The position numbers and the translations under genes are program-made. A stretch of DNA of 45,135 bases, taken from Candidatus Rothia avicola. GTDB lineage: Bacteria > Actinomycetota > Actinomycetes > Actinomycetales > Micrococcaceae. Location of the stretch: positions 1 through 45,135 of the forward strand of contig DXCN01000049.1 in the NCBI GenBank assembly GCA_019115985.1, given 5' to 3'. Positions 1-8,640 of the stretch are shown here, one piece after another. Position 1 is the first letter of the stretch; every line of letters starts with the position of its first letter. Below the pieces are notes generated by a model, which saw only the letters and a list, made by a program, of their open reading frames with translations, was not told where the DNA came from and did not search any database.

Positions 1-564
1 GAAGAGCGCGAACTGACCGACGACGAAAAAGCCCTCATCGAAGCGTCCATTACTTACTCCGATAACAACGCAACGATTGAGAGCTACCGTAGGTTTGGGT
101 CTGATGACGGCCAATCTGAGGCCAGCGCTGAATCCCTCAACAAGACATATGAATTGCTGGGTGTAACGGAGACCCGCTCTACGGGAACCTGGGGCGATAA
201 CCAAACCTGGGCCGAGGACCAGGTGCGCATCATGCGTGCCATCGTCGATACTGTTGAGTGGGTCAATGCCACCGACGCGCAGTTCCTTCTCGAAAAAATG
301 GTTCCGCTCGACTGGTCACAAACCTGGGGCGTGGGCTCCCAATATGGGCAGACCGTGCTGGGGGAACCTGTCACCGACGTATCGGTTAAAAATGGCTGGA
401 TCCAGGAAGATACTGGCGAATGGCATATCAACTCCGTTGGTGTTGTTAGAACCGAAAGTACTACCTACTCCATTGCCTTGTTGAGCAAGGGGTTCGAGGG
501 CCAGCAGGTAGGGTACGAGGTGGCTAGCCAGGCAGTGCAAGCCTACTTTGACCACGCCGGTTAA
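1..564 (+). CDS. Beta-lactamase-fold serine hydrolase, C-terminal part (5' end outside window)
   Basis: The frame is open from base 1 to the TAA at 562-564, so only the C-terminal 187 residues are visible. Near the left edge the protein reads ITYSDNNAT, which matches the SDN motif of class A beta-lactamases and related penicillin-recognising hydrolases. About 110 residues later VKNGW sits where the K-[T/S]-G motif of the beta-3 strand belongs. The catalytic SxxK would lie upstream of the window. The product is probably an exported or cell-envelope hydrolase of the DUF4861/beta-lactamase-like group rather than a true resistance enzyme, because KNG replaces KTG. Its last 41 bases overlap the 3' end of the convergent glycosylase-like gene. 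Family assignment is fairly safe; substrate is unknown. Confidence 0.7.
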   Translation, partial: EERELTDDEKALIEASITYSDNNATIESYRRFGSDDGQSEASAESLNKTYELLGVTETRSTGTWGDNQTWAEDQVRIMRAIVDTVEWVNATDAQFLLEKMVPLDWSQTWGVGSQYGQTVLGEPVTDVSVKNGWIQEDTGEWHINSVGVVRTESTTYSIALLSKGFEGQQVGYEVASQAVQAYFDHAG

Positions 565-1096
565 GCGTGTGGGTTTCTAACCTGATATAGCCAGCGGCCT
601 GAGCTACCGCGCATACCACCACCGGCCCTAAACGTTGAAACTCAAGTGCCCGCAACCTGCGAGCCAGGGTATCAGTTTCAGTGGTGGTGCGGGGGAGCGC
701 TTCGGCACACGGGCACAGTAATTCCTCTGGAAATGCCTCAGCAAAGAGATCTGCTAGATTTACCCGAGACTCTTTCAACACTCTTGCGTTAGCGATGCAG
801 GCCCGAAGCTTAGCTTCGTTCCTCACCCCGATATCGCCCTCAAGGTAGGCACTGATATCATCTTCAGTCATGGCAGCCAAACGGTCGGGTTGAAAATCGT
901 GTAAGGCCCGGTTCAACTCCTCCCGTTTTGCTAGAACCGTAGACCACCACAGGCCGCTTTGAAACACCAGCAGGCAAAGGTGCTCAAAGAGAGCCTCGTT
1001 GGTGCGCGGCACGTTCTGCCATTCCCGTTCAAAGTAGGCGCGAGTACGGTCATCTCGTACCCAGGCAGGCTCATCGGGAACACGTGAATCGGTCAC
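524..1096 (-). CDS. Degenerate DNA-3-methyladenine glycosylase I (Tag) homologue
   Basis: The 190-residue product follows Tag along most of its length: AYFEREW near residue 20, FEHLCLLVFQSGLWWSTVL around 37-55, then KRE, a DFQPDRLAAM stretch and a GIxRN-like VRNEAKLRACIANARV segment. Tag excises 3-methyladenine from alkylated DNA. Several residues known from E. coli Tag are missing here: the N-terminal zinc Cys, the His in the YHDxEW motif (Phe here), the base-binding Glu of LEGxQAG (Leu here), and the C-terminal ligands of NDHxxxC (RLETHTL here). The C-terminus is also short. It may be an inactive or re-purposed paralogue. It converges on and overlaps the hydrolase gene by 41 bp. ATG start; GAGACAGCAC precedes it without a textbook Shine-Dalgarno at ideal spacing. 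Confidence 0.7.
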   Translation of the reverse strand: MTDSRVPDEPAWVRDDRTRAYFEREWQNVPRTNEALFEHLCLLVFQSGLWWSTVLAKREELNRALHDFQPDRLAAMTEDDISAYLEGDIGVRNEAKLRACIANARVLKESRVNLADLFAEAFPEELLCPCAEALPRTTTETDTLARRLRALEFQRLGPVVVCAVAQAAGYIRLETHTLNRRGQSRLALPG

Positions 1097-1374
1097 TGTG
1101 CTGTCTCCTTTGTGCTCATAGCTGCGGACGCCCGCCCCGGTGTCTTAGCGGGGCAGGTGGTATGAGCCTAGAGGGGTAAGGCAGCCGTGCACCAGGGGTG
1201 TGAACAAAATCTGTCATGAAAGCTCTTGCCCGCGTCACAGCTTCACCAATTTTCTGCTCTTTACCGTGCAGTAGCAGCACATACGTTATCCACAGGCAAC
1301 ATTTTTCTGGCTCTTAGACCTTTGCTGGTGTAACCCTTGAGACACCCGGTCCACCCACAATTCAAGGAGGAGTC

Positions 1375-1944
1375 ATGACCGACACCGTCACTATCCGAGG
1401 CTTTATCGCAACGGCACCTACCCAAAAATTTCTGCCCAACGGCAATATCCCGGTAACGAACTTCCGTATTGCCTCCACACCCCGCTGGTTTGATGCCACC
1501 AGCGGCACCTGGAAAGAAGGCACAACCAACTGGTACACCGTCAACTCATTTAGAGCTCTGGCGTATAACAGCGCCCGGAGCCTGCAAGTAGGGCACCCGG
1601 TGCTGGTTACCGGACGTCTGCGCGTCAAACAGTTTGAACGGGCGGACGGCTCACCCGGCACCAGCATTGAAGTGGACGCCACCAGCATCGGGCACGACCT
1701 CAACTACGGGCTAGCCAATTTTGCCCGTGTTACGGACCGAAAACCGGATGTCGATGAGACCGATCGCAAGTTCAACGAACAGGTAGCCGGGGAACAGAAA
1801 CTCAACCACGGCTATAGCTCTCTACCAGCTGTTGAAGAAGACCCCCAAGGTAGCCACTCTCCCGAAAAGGGCCATCAGGTTTCTGACCAGGGGCTCACTG
1901 AGAAGGTAGCAGGCGATGAGGCTGTTGAGGCTCTGACCAGCTAA
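1375..1944 (+). CDS. Single-stranded DNA-binding protein paralogue (SSB family)
   Basis: This 189-residue protein begins TDTVTIRGFIATAPT and continues with the OB-fold pattern of bacterial SSB (NWYTVNSFRALAYNSARSLQVGHPVLVTGRLRV, described in segments: the W-Y pair near 58 and the GxPVLVTGRL strand near 80). The C-terminal third is acidic, Gln/Glu-rich and low complexity. It ends ALTS, so it lacks the DDDIPF-type tip by which canonical SSB recruits partners. That suggests an accessory SSB, as in competence or recombination, rather than the replicative one, which normally sits between rpsF and rplI. AAGGAGGAG lies 5 bases before the ATG, a very strong ribosome site. It lies 94 bp upstream of ettA in the same direction. 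Confidence 0.8.
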   Translation: MTDTVTIRGFIATAPTQKFLPNGNIPVTNFRIASTPRWFDATSGTWKEGTTNWYTVNSFRALAYNSARSLQVGHPVLVTGRLRVKQFERADGSPGTSIEVDATSIGHDLNYGLANFARVTDRKPDVDETDRKFNEQVAGEQKLNHGYSSLPAVEEDPQGSHSPEKGHQVSDQGLTEKVAGDEAVEALTS

Positions 1945-2038
1945 AGGGCGGGGCAGGGCAAACTCACACCAAGATTCTTGGCAGATGCCCTGCCCTAAAC
2001 CCCCTAACAGCTTGACATCAACCGGTAGGCTTAAACGC

Positions 2039-3718
2039 ATGGCAGAATTTATCTACACCATGACCAAAGCCCGCAAAACTGTAGGCGACAAAGTCATCCT
2101 TAACGACGTATCAATGTCGTTCTTCCCCGGTGCAAAAATCGGTATGGTCGGCCCCAACGGTGCCGGTAAGTCAACCATCCTGAAAATCATGGCGGGTCTC
2201 GATACCCCCTCCAACGGCGAAGCACGACTTTCAGAAGGCTACACCGTGGGCATCCTCATGCAGGAGCCCCCGCTGAACGAAGAAAAGACCGTCCTGGGTA
2301 ACGTCCAGGAAGGCGTCGGCGAAATCTACGAAAAGATTGTTCGCTACAACGAAATCTCAGAAGAGATGGCCAAGCCCGATGCTGACTTCGACGCGCTCAT
2401 GGAAGAAATGGGCAAGCTACAGGAAGCCATCGACGCTGCCAACGCCTGGGACATCGACTCCCAGCTGGAACAGGCCATGGACGCCCTGCGCTGCCCTCCC
2501 GGCGACTCGCCCGTTACCCACCTCTCCGGTGGTGAACGCCGCCGCGTAGCGCTCTGCAAGCTCCTGCTCCAGAAGCCCGACCTGCTCCTGCTCGATGAGC
2601 CCACCAACCACCTAGACGCAGAATCCGTCCTCTGGCTGGAACAGCACCTGCAGTCCTACGAAGGCGCAGTAATCGCTATTACCCACGACCGTTACTTCCT
2701 CGATCACGTTGCAGAATGGATCGCAGAAGTAGACCGCGGTAACCTCTACCCCTACGAGGGCAACTACTCCACCTACCTGGACAAGAAGCGTGCCCGCCTT
2801 GAAGTTCAGGGTAAGAAGGACGCCAAGCTCGCTAAGCGCCTGGAAGAAGAACTCGAGTGGGTTCGCTCCAACACCAAGGGCCGTCAGGCTAAGTCGAAGG
2901 CTCGTCTGGCCCGCTACGAAGAGATGGCTGCAGAGGCTGAGAAGACCCGCAAGCTAGACTTCGAAGAAATCCAGATTCCCCCGGGACCCCGCCTGGGTAA
3001 CGTCGTCATCGAAGCAGAAAACCTGCAGAAGGGCTTCGACGGACGCTCCCTCATCAACGGTCTTTCCTTCTCCCTGCCCCGTAACGGCATCGTCGGCGTC
3101 ATCGGCCCCAACGGTGTAGGTAAGTCAACCCTCTTCAAGACCATCGTTGGCCTTGAACCCCTCGACGGTGGCAACCTGAAGATCGGTGAAACCGTCAAGA
3201 TTTCCTACGTTGACCAGAACCGCGCCAACATCGACCCCGAAAAATCGCTGTGGGAGGTTGTCTCAGACGGCCTGGATTACATCCAGGTAGGCCAGGTAGA
3301 AATGCCCTCACGCGCCTATGTCTCAGCCTTCGGCTTCAAGGGCCCCGACCAGCAGAAGAAGGCAGGTGTACTCTCCGGTGGTGAGCGCAACCGCCTCAAC
3401 CTGGCCCTGACCCTCAAGCAGGGCGGCAACCTGCTGCTGCTCGACGAACCGACCAACGACCTGGACGTCGAAACCCTCACCTCCCTCGAAAATGCCCTGC
3501 TGGAATTCCCCGGCTGTGCTGTCGTGGTCTCCCACGACCGCTGGTTCCTCGACAGAGTAGCCACCCACATCCTGGCCTGGGAAGGCACCGACGAACAGCC
3601 CGATAACTGGTACTGGTTCGAGGGTAACTTCGAGTCCTACGAGAAGAACAAGATTGAGCGCCTTGGCCCCGAGGCTGCGAAGCCGCACCGCGTGGTTCAC
3701 CGCAAGTTGACTCGATAA
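2039..3718 (+). CDS. ettA: Energy-dependent translational throttle protein EttA (ABC-F ATPase)
   Basis: EttA is a soluble tandem-ABC ATPase that binds the ribosomal E site and gates entry into elongation according to ATP/ADP. The 559 residues match the usual length (about 555). Two complete ATPase domains are visible: Walker A GPNGAGKS near 38 and GPNGVGKS near 355, LSGGE signatures near 160 and 444, and LLLDEPTN Walker B segments near 183 and 465. A charged linker rich in Lys/Arg (around 255-310) is the inter-domain tether, and there are no membrane segments. ATG 2039 is chosen because MAEFIYTM is the conserved EttA N-terminus; an upstream ATG at 1985 only adds unconserved sequence. The protein ends HRKLTR, the family C-terminus, and those codons are duplicated 102 bp further on (see the repeat at 3698-3820). 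Confidence 0.95.
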   Translation: MAEFIYTMTKARKTVGDKVILNDVSMSFFPGAKIGMVGPNGAGKSTILKIMAGLDTPSNGEARLSEGYTVGILMQEPPLNEEKTVLGNVQEGVGEIYEKIVRYNEISEEMAKPDADFDALMEEMGKLQEAIDAANAWDIDSQLEQAMDALRCPPGDSPVTHLSGGERRRVALCKLLLQKPDLLLLDEPTNHLDAESVLWLEQHLQSYEGAVIAITHDRYFLDHVAEWIAEVDRGNLYPYEGNYSTYLDKKRARLEVQGKKDAKLAKRLEEELEWVRSNTKGRQAKSKARLARYEEMAAEAEKTRKLDFEEIQIPPGPRLGNVVIEAENLQKGFDGRSLINGLSFSLPRNGIVGVIGPNGVGKSTLFKTIVGLEPLDGGNLKIGETVKISYVDQNRANIDPEKSLWEVVSDGLDYIQVGQVEMPSRAYVSAFGFKGPDQQKKAGVLSGGERNRLNLALTLKQGGNLLLLDEPTNDLDVETLTSLENALLEFPGCAVVVSHDRWFLDRVATHILAWEGTDEQPDNWYWFEGNFESYEKNKIERLGPEAAKPHRVVHRKLTR

Positions 3719-3820
3719 ATCAAACTACGTCACTTTGAGTGCGGTGAACGATTCCGCATGATTTTTGGTTCCTCGCGCGCTCGGAAAATCATGCTCCATC
3801 ACCGCAAGTTAACGCGATAG
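3698..3820 (+). repeat. Duplicated 3' end of ettA enclosing a palindromic element
   Basis: The codons for the last ettA residues, starting CACCGCAAGTT at 3698, recur at 3800, exactly 102 bases later. The second copy reads H-R-K-L-T-R-stop in the same frame. Between the two stops the frame stays open for 33 codons. The enclosed DNA is an imperfect long palindrome: GCATGATTTT (3756-3765) pairs with AAAATCATGC (3785-3794), and TGCGGTGA (3740-3747) pairs with TCACCGCA (3799-3806). The layout looks like insertion of a small palindromic repeat at the gene's end with partial target duplication, after which the new copy supplies the stop. No transposase lies near. An alternative is a simple slippage or tandem duplication that later formed a hairpin. 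Confidence 0.6.
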
Positions 3821-3827
3821 GCTAGAT

Positions 3828-3863
3828 AAAATCCCTCCCACCTTCACCGGTGGGAGGGATTTT
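3828..3863. terminator. Bidirectional rho-independent terminator between ettA and tesB
   Basis: A perfect 15-bp stem (3828-3842 with 3849-3863) closes a six-base loop. It carries A residues on the left and TTTT on the right, so it can stop the converging ettA and tesB transcripts. Confidence 0.9.
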
Positions 3864-3873
3864 CTTTACCTGT

Positions 3874-4770
3874 TTACTGATCGCGGTACTCTGGCAACCT
3901 AATCATGGCTTCTTGGGTTACGGTAGCTACGTGCAGGCCGTCGCGGGTGAAGACCTTACCCACAGAGAGACCTCGGGAGTCCTGGGCGCTGGGGGACTCC
4001 TGAACCAGCAGCAACCACTCATCGGCGCGGGCCAGGCGGTGGAACCATATGGCGTGATCTAGCGAGGCCACCTTCATGCCGGGTTCAAGCCAGGTCTTGC
4101 CGTGCTGCCGTAGAACCGGTTCAAGCTGGGTGTAGTCCGATGCGTAGGCCAGGGCAGCTTGATGCAGGGCAGGGTCATCGGGCAAAGCCTCGAAGGTTTT
4201 GAACCAGACCATATTGACCGGCTGCTTCTCGTCACTGGGAGTGGCGTACAGCGGGGAAGTCACATGCCTGACGTCGAAGGGGCGGGAGAAGGCAACCTTC
4301 TGGGCGATGGGGACCTGTAAGTGCCCCAGCAGGTCAGCTGCGGTGGGCAGACCCTCGGGCGCGGGAACGTCTTGCGGCATACTGGCGCCGTGGTCTGGCC
4401 CAGGGGCAGGCACCTGAAAAGAAGCAATACACGAAAAGATTGGTTGCCCGCCCTGGTAGGCCTGTACCCTGCGGGTGGAGAATGACCTGGCGTCGTTGAG
4501 GACCTCAGCCCCGTAGGAGAGATCGCCTTCTACATCACCGGGGCGCAGGAAGTAGCCATGCAGGGAGTGCAGAGTTTTACCGTCGACCGTATGGGCCGCA
4601 GCCATAACAGCCTGGGCGAGCACCTGCCCGCCGAAAATACGCGGGGATTCCTTGGTGAGGGTCAGGGCGCTAAAGACATGCTCGTGGGCGGACGCTCCAC
4701 CGGGGGTGAGGTTGAGCATGGCCAGTAATTTTTGGGTAGGGGAGAGACTTTCTGGGGTTGCGTGACTCAT
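3874..4770 (-). CDS. tesB: Acyl-CoA thioesterase II (TesB family)
   Basis: The 298-residue product is a double hot-dog thioesterase hydrolysing fatty acyl-CoA to free acid and CoA in the cytosol. The first half shows SPRIFGGQVLAQA (around 43-55) and SLHGYFLRPG (around 68-77), both TesB hallmarks. The second half has ASDYTQLEP (around 210), SLDHAIWFHR (around 233) and TQEAMIR near the C-terminus. These place the Asp, Ser/Thr and Gln of the known catalytic triad (D204, T228, Q278 in E. coli numbering) in the expected order. Length is normal (286-300). It converges with ettA through a shared terminator and diverges from the next gene over a 116-bp promoter interval. ATG start. Confidence 0.92.
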   Translation of the reverse strand: MSHATPESLSPTQKLLAMLNLTPGGASAHEHVFSALTLTKESPRIFGGQVLAQAVMAAAHTVDGKTLHSLHGYFLRPGDVEGDLSYGAEVLNDARSFSTRRVQAYQGGQPIFSCIASFQVPAPGPDHGASMPQDVPAPEGLPTAADLLGHLQVPIAQKVAFSRPFDVRHVTSPLYATPSDEKQPVNMVWFKTFEALPDDPALHQAALAYASDYTQLEPVLRQHGKTWLEPGMKVASLDHAIWFHRLARADEWLLLVQESPSAQDSRGLSVGKVFTRDGLHVATVTQEAMIRLPEYRDQ

Positions 4771-4886
4771 AGTTACACTCTCTCACAGGTAGCCCCATTT
4801 TTCTCACCCCACTGGAAGTACAACTGAGTTTCTGCGATAGGGTGGTGGGTGACTAGACCGCATAAACTCGTTTGAAAGCTAGTGAT

Positions 4887-5579
4887 ATGACCGAGCCAAA
4901 ACTCTCTGACCACACCGATTACGTTTACCTGCCCGATACTGCAACTGCCCGTGACCTGGCGACCTATCTGATTCGGGCCCGTTCTGTGGACCCCCAGGCT
5001 GCCGTCCGCCTGCAGGCTAACGGTGAGGTGCTGGGGGTATCGGTGTGCGTGCTTGCACCTGAAACCCTGCTCGATTCGACGCCCACGGTGATTGGTCTGC
5101 GCGCTATCAGACTGGCCCAGCCTACCGAGGTTGATCTCACGGTTGAAGCATCGGCTCTTCTTGACCGGCTTGCCCGTATTGAAGAGGCTGGGCTGGCCCT
5201 GGCCCTGCCGCCGGTTACCGTGACCGCCCCCTGGGCCGGGCGTACCGCTCCGCGCAGTGGCTGGGAGAAGAAAGGGTTTTACCTCTCTGACCATGCCCGG
5301 GCAACGGCCCAGGAAGGTATTGGCGCGGTAGACGGGGCCTTGCCCGCTAACCCGGGGCACGCGGTGGTGGCAACCGTCCGCTCCCGTATCTGGTCTTCAC
5401 CCCTACAAGCCCCCGATACGACGGTGAGCCTACCTGCCGGAGCTGCTTTTGCCCTTGAGGTACTCGGGTTCCTGCCTCCGCGGGCTACCGAACCCCTGCC
5501 CGTTTTTGCCAGCGGACGCTGGGCCCGTATCTCGGCCCGGGCAGGGCACGTACTGGTCTACTCGGCTGCCTCAGCCTAA
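4887..5579 (+). CDS. Conserved actinobacterial protein of unknown function
   Basis: I do not recognise a named domain in this 230-residue protein. It is soluble, Ala/Leu/Arg/Pro-rich and has no signal peptide or membrane span. A central stretch, WEKKGFYLSDHARATAQEGI (about 135-154), looks the most constrained part, and a SRIWSSP segment follows. The C-terminal 60 residues alternate hydrophobic strands. The start is taken as ATG 4887, with GAAAG eight bases upstream; a TTG at 4872 would add five residues but lacks a site. It diverges from tesB and its stop is six bases from the end of the convergent haemoglobin gene, with no terminator seen between them. Codon use resembles that of its neighbours, so it is probably a real vertically inherited gene. 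Confidence 0.7.
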   Translation: MTEPKLSDHTDYVYLPDTATARDLATYLIRARSVDPQAAVRLQANGEVLGVSVCVLAPETLLDSTPTVIGLRAIRLAQPTEVDLTVEASALLDRLARIEEAGLALALPPVTVTAPWAGRTAPRSGWEKKGFYLSDHARATAQEGIGAVDGALPANPGHAVVATVRSRIWSSPLQAPDTTVSLPAGAAFALEVLGFLPPRATEPLPVFASGRWARISARAGHVLVYSAASA

Positions 5580-5585
5580 AACTAA

Positions 5586-6047
5586 CTACTGGGCCCGGTT
5601 CTGCATGGCGTGGGCTGCCCGGTCAAAGTAGGCCCACATTTCGGCATCGTGCAGGGGGGCTAGCTCTAGGGTGTCCATGGCCTCCCTCATATACTTCAGC
5701 CAGGTATCGCGTTCTTTGGGTCCAATATAGAAGGGGTTGTGGCGCATGCGCAGACGCGGGTGGCCGCGCTCTGCCTGGTAGGTCTTGGGCCCGCCCCAGT
5801 ACTGCTCCAAGAACATAAAGAGCCGACGCTCAGCTGGCCCCAGGTCTTCCTCAGGGTACATGGCACGAAATTCCGGGTCAGCTGCCACACGGGAGTAGAA
5901 CTCGCGGCAGAGCTTTTCAAAAACCGGTCGCCCGCCCACCTGGTAGTAGAAAGAGCGCTCATCGACCGTTTCGGTCGCGGGTGAGGTCTGGACGCTGGCC
6001 TCGCCGGGCGCAGATAAGGGGCGGAAGGCTGGGTTGGGTAAATTCAT
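5586..6047 (-). CDS. glbO: Truncated haemoglobin, group II (GlbO type)
   Basis: A 153-residue 2-over-2 globin. After a roughly 30-residue unconserved N-terminus it shows FYYQVGG, FEKLCREFYSRV (the Tyr pair of helix B near 48-50), then YPEEDLGPAERRLFMFLEQY, and WGGPKTYQAERGHPRLRMRH, where the His of RGHPRLRMRH is near the expected proximal-His region. PFYIGPKERDTWLKYM completes the group II (TrHbO) pattern. Members bind O2 and NO and are linked to NO or peroxide detoxification and to terminal oxidases. ATG 6047 is preferred; a GTG two codons upstream (6053) is possible. It lies 55 bp downstream of nothing transcribed with it: pepN ends at 6103 upstream on the same strand, so the two could be co-transcribed. 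Confidence 0.9.
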   Translation of the reverse strand: MNLPNPAFRPLSAPGEASVQTSPATETVDERSFYYQVGGRPVFEKLCREFYSRVAADPEFRAMYPEEDLGPAERRLFMFLEQYWGGPKTYQAERGHPRLRMRHNPFYIGPKERDTWLKYMREAMDTLELAPLHDAEMWAYFDRAAHAMQNRAQ

Positions 6048-6102
6048 ACCCACCAGTCTACTCCCGCCCCTTATCGTCAGCAGTTACCTCATGGCTCAGA
6101 GC

Positions 6103-8640
6103 CTAGCGGTCTGCGGCCTGAACCTTGAGCGCACGAGCCAGGGAGTCGCGTCCTTCTGCTACCTGACGCTTGAGGGCCGCGGCGTCCTCGGGCAGGCCAG
6201 CCAGATAGGCCTCGGCCTTGTCCAGAACCTCCTGAGTGTAGAAGCGGGGGAAGAGCCCGCCGATAATCTGGCTTGAAATCTCGTGGGAGCGCTCGCGCCA
6301 GACCCCCTCGATAGCCTCGAAGTAGCGGTCGATGTAGGGCTCTGAGAACTCGGGGGCACCGCGGTAGAAGCCGAGAATAGCGGAGCGCTGCACGATGTTG
6401 GAAAGCTCGCCGGTTTCCACCACAGCCCGCCAGGTCTCTGCCTTGGCCTCAGCGGTGGGGATAGCAGCCTTGGCGGTAGCAGCTGCCTGCTGGCCGTTGG
6501 AAGTGTTGTCCTCAGCCAGGGCAGCGTCAATCTCTGCTGCGGTAAGGCGTCCGCCCGCCGCCAGAGATCCCAGCAGGCTCCAGCGCAGGTCGGTATCAAT
6601 CTCCAAACCTTCCAGAACGGTAGCACCATCGAGCAGGGCAGCTACAGCATCGAGCTGGTCTGAGGTGTGGGCCAGACGGGCGAAGGTGCCGACCAACTGG
6701 AACTGGTTATCAGAACCGGCCTCAGCTGCCTGAGCCAGCTTCCAGATACGGTCAGCGGCCTCAGCTCGAACTTCCTCAGCATGGGCGGGGTTCAGGTAGG
6801 CGCGCAGGGTATTTTCGAGGTTGAGAAGCTGGGTGCGGACGGCGGTGGAGTTAGTCTCTGCCCCGATATTGCCCAGAACCAGCTCAACAAACTGGCGGGC
6901 GGGCATTTCGGCATCGCGCACGGTATCCCAGAGGGAACCCCAGACCACGCCGCGGGCAACAGATGAGTCAATGGCACCCAGATGGGCAACAGCGGTGGAG
7001 CGGGAGCGCTCATCGAGACGAATCTTGGCGTAGGCCAAATCTTCATCGTTCACCAGAATCAAATCGGGGCGCTTGACACCAACGGCCAGGGGCACTTCGG
7101 TAACCTCGCCATCCACATCGATTTCTAGGCGGTCGGTGCGGGTGAGCACCTCCCCGTCGAGATTGTAGAAGCCAATAACCAGACGGTGGGGGCGCAGGGT
7201 CTCAAAGCCCTCAGCGTAGGTCTGGCGCAGGGCCAGGCGGGTAATGGTGCCGTCCTCTGCCTCTTCGACCTCGGTGGTTAGGGTATTGACCCCGGCGGTC
7301 TCCAGCCAGAGCTTAGACCAGGCACGCACGTCGCGTCCGCTCGTCGCCTCCAGCTCATCGAGCAGATCATCGAGCACGGTGTTGCCGTAGGCATGTTTCT
7401 CGAAGTAGACCTTGAGAGCGGCCATAAAGTTATCCTGCCCTACCCAGGCCACCAGCTGACGCAGCACAGAAGCGCCCTTAGCGTAGGTGATGCCGTCGAA
7501 GTTGACCTGAACATCCTGCAGGTCACGAATCGGGGCAACAATGGGGTGAGTAGAGGAAAGCTGATCCTGGTTGTAGGCCCAGGTCTTCTCAGAGGCCGAG
7601 AACGTAGCCCAGGCCTCAGGCGCAAAGCGGGTGTTTTCAGCAGCGGCCAGGGTCGACATAAACTCAGCGAAAGACTCATTGAGCCACAGGTCGTTCCACC
7701 ACTTCATGGTCACCAGGTCGCCAAACCACATGTGGGCTAGCTCGTGCAAAATGGTGATAGCGCGGCGCTCAACAATCGCCTCGCTCACCTTAGACCGGAA
7801 AATGTAGTTCTCTAAGAAGGTCACAGCACCGGCATTCTCCATAGCACCGGCGTTGAACTCGGGCACAAAGAGCTGGTCGTACTTCTCAAAGGGGTAGGGG
7901 ACTGAGAACTGCTCTTCAAAGAACTCAAAACCCTGGCGGGTGATGTGGAAGACCTCATCGGCATCCAGGTACTCCATCAAGGACTGACGGGCGTAGCAAC
8001 CCAGCTTCACCTCGCGGCCCTCACTGTTGGTGAGTGAGGAGTGCACACTAGCATAGGGGCCGGCAATAATTGCGGTGATGTAGGACGAGATACGCGGGGT
8101 AGGCGCAAAAGCCCACTTCTTGCCGCCCGCCACTTCTTCAACAGAAGTCTCAGGCTGATTAGACACCACTACCCAGTGGGCAGGGGCAGTCACAAGAAAC
8201 TCAAACTCAGCCTTGAGATCGGGCTGCTCAAAAACCGGGTAAACACGGCGGGAATCAGGAACCTCAAACTGGGAGTAGAGGTACACCTCGCCATCCACCG
8301 GATCCACAAAGCGGTGCAAACCCTCACCAGTATTGGTGTAGAGCATATCGGCATCAATCACCAGCTCATTGCTCTTAGCCAACGCCGGCAGGGCAATACG
8401 CACACCGTCAGCAGCGGTCACCGGCACCGACTCACCATTGAGTTCAATACTGTGCACCGTATCGGTAATCGCATCGATAAAGGTTTCGCTCCCGGCAACC
8501 GCATCAAAACGCACCACCGTACGAGACCCAAAGACCCGCTCACCGCGCGTTAGATCAAGCTCAACCGTGTACGAATGCACACGCTGAACCACAGATGCTC
8601 TCTTCTCAGCTTCGGCACGGGTCAAATTCATTCCAGGCAT
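6103..8640 (-). CDS. pepN: Aminopeptidase N (M1 family zinc metallopeptidase)
   Basis: The 845-residue enzyme removes N-terminal residues from peptides in the cytosol. It carries GAMEN (around 263-267) for substrate N-terminus binding and HELAH (around 297-301), followed after 18 residues by the third zinc ligand in NESFAEF (around 320). A Tyr of YAKGASVL (around 385) lies where the transition-state Tyr is found. The long C-terminal helical ERAP1-like domain is complete, giving normal length for the actinobacterial form. AAGGA sits seven bases before the ATG. In M. tuberculosis, pepN is likewise next to rpiB, where peptide turnover downstream of Clp proteases is a sensible partner role. No signal peptide. 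Confidence 0.96.
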   Translation of the reverse strand: MPGMNLTRAEAEKRASVVQRVHSYTVELDLTRGERVFGSRTVVRFDAVAGSETFIDAITDTVHSIELNGESVPVTAADGVRIALPALAKSNELVIDADMLYTNTGEGLHRFVDPVDGEVYLYSQFEVPDSRRVYPVFEQPDLKAEFEFLVTAPAHWVVVSNQPETSVEEVAGGKKWAFAPTPRISSYITAIIAGPYASVHSSLTNSEGREVKLGCYARQSLMEYLDADEVFHITRQGFEFFEEQFSVPYPFEKYDQLFVPEFNAGAMENAGAVTFLENYIFRSKVSEAIVERRAITILHELAHMWFGDLVTMKWWNDLWLNESFAEFMSTLAAAENTRFAPEAWATFSASEKTWAYNQDQLSSTHPIVAPIRDLQDVQVNFDGITYAKGASVLRQLVAWVGQDNFMAALKVYFEKHAYGNTVLDDLLDELEATSGRDVRAWSKLWLETAGVNTLTTEVEEAEDGTITRLALRQTYAEGFETLRPHRLVIGFYNLDGEVLTRTDRLEIDVDGEVTEVPLAVGVKRPDLILVNDEDLAYAKIRLDERSRSTAVAHLGAIDSSVARGVVWGSLWDTVRDAEMPARQFVELVLGNIGAETNSTAVRTQLLNLENTLRAYLNPAHAEEVRAEAADRIWKLAQAAEAGSDNQFQLVGTFARLAHTSDQLDAVAALLDGATVLEGLEIDTDLRWSLLGSLAAGGRLTAAEIDAALAEDNTSNGQQAAATAKAAIPTAEAKAETWRAVVETGELSNIVQRSAILGFYRGAPEFSEPYIDRYFEAIEGVWRERSHEISSQIIGGLFPRFYTQEVLDKAEAYLAGLPEDAAALKRQVAEGRDSLARALKVQAADR

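Noticed and set aside
1286..1294. TTATCCACA, a perfect DnaA box, before the SSB-like gene (and a TATCCACAG near 30130)
   Set aside because: Single boxes occur by chance, no cluster or AT-rich unwinding region is present, and no dnaA or dnaN gene is near.
1985..2038. Upstream ATG start for ettA
   Set aside because: The conserved EttA N-terminus begins at 2039; the 18 extra residues look unrelated.
4773..5360. 195-residue open frame on the minus strand
   Set aside because: It lies opposite a gene with typical codon use, has no homology I recognise, and crosses the divergent promoter region.
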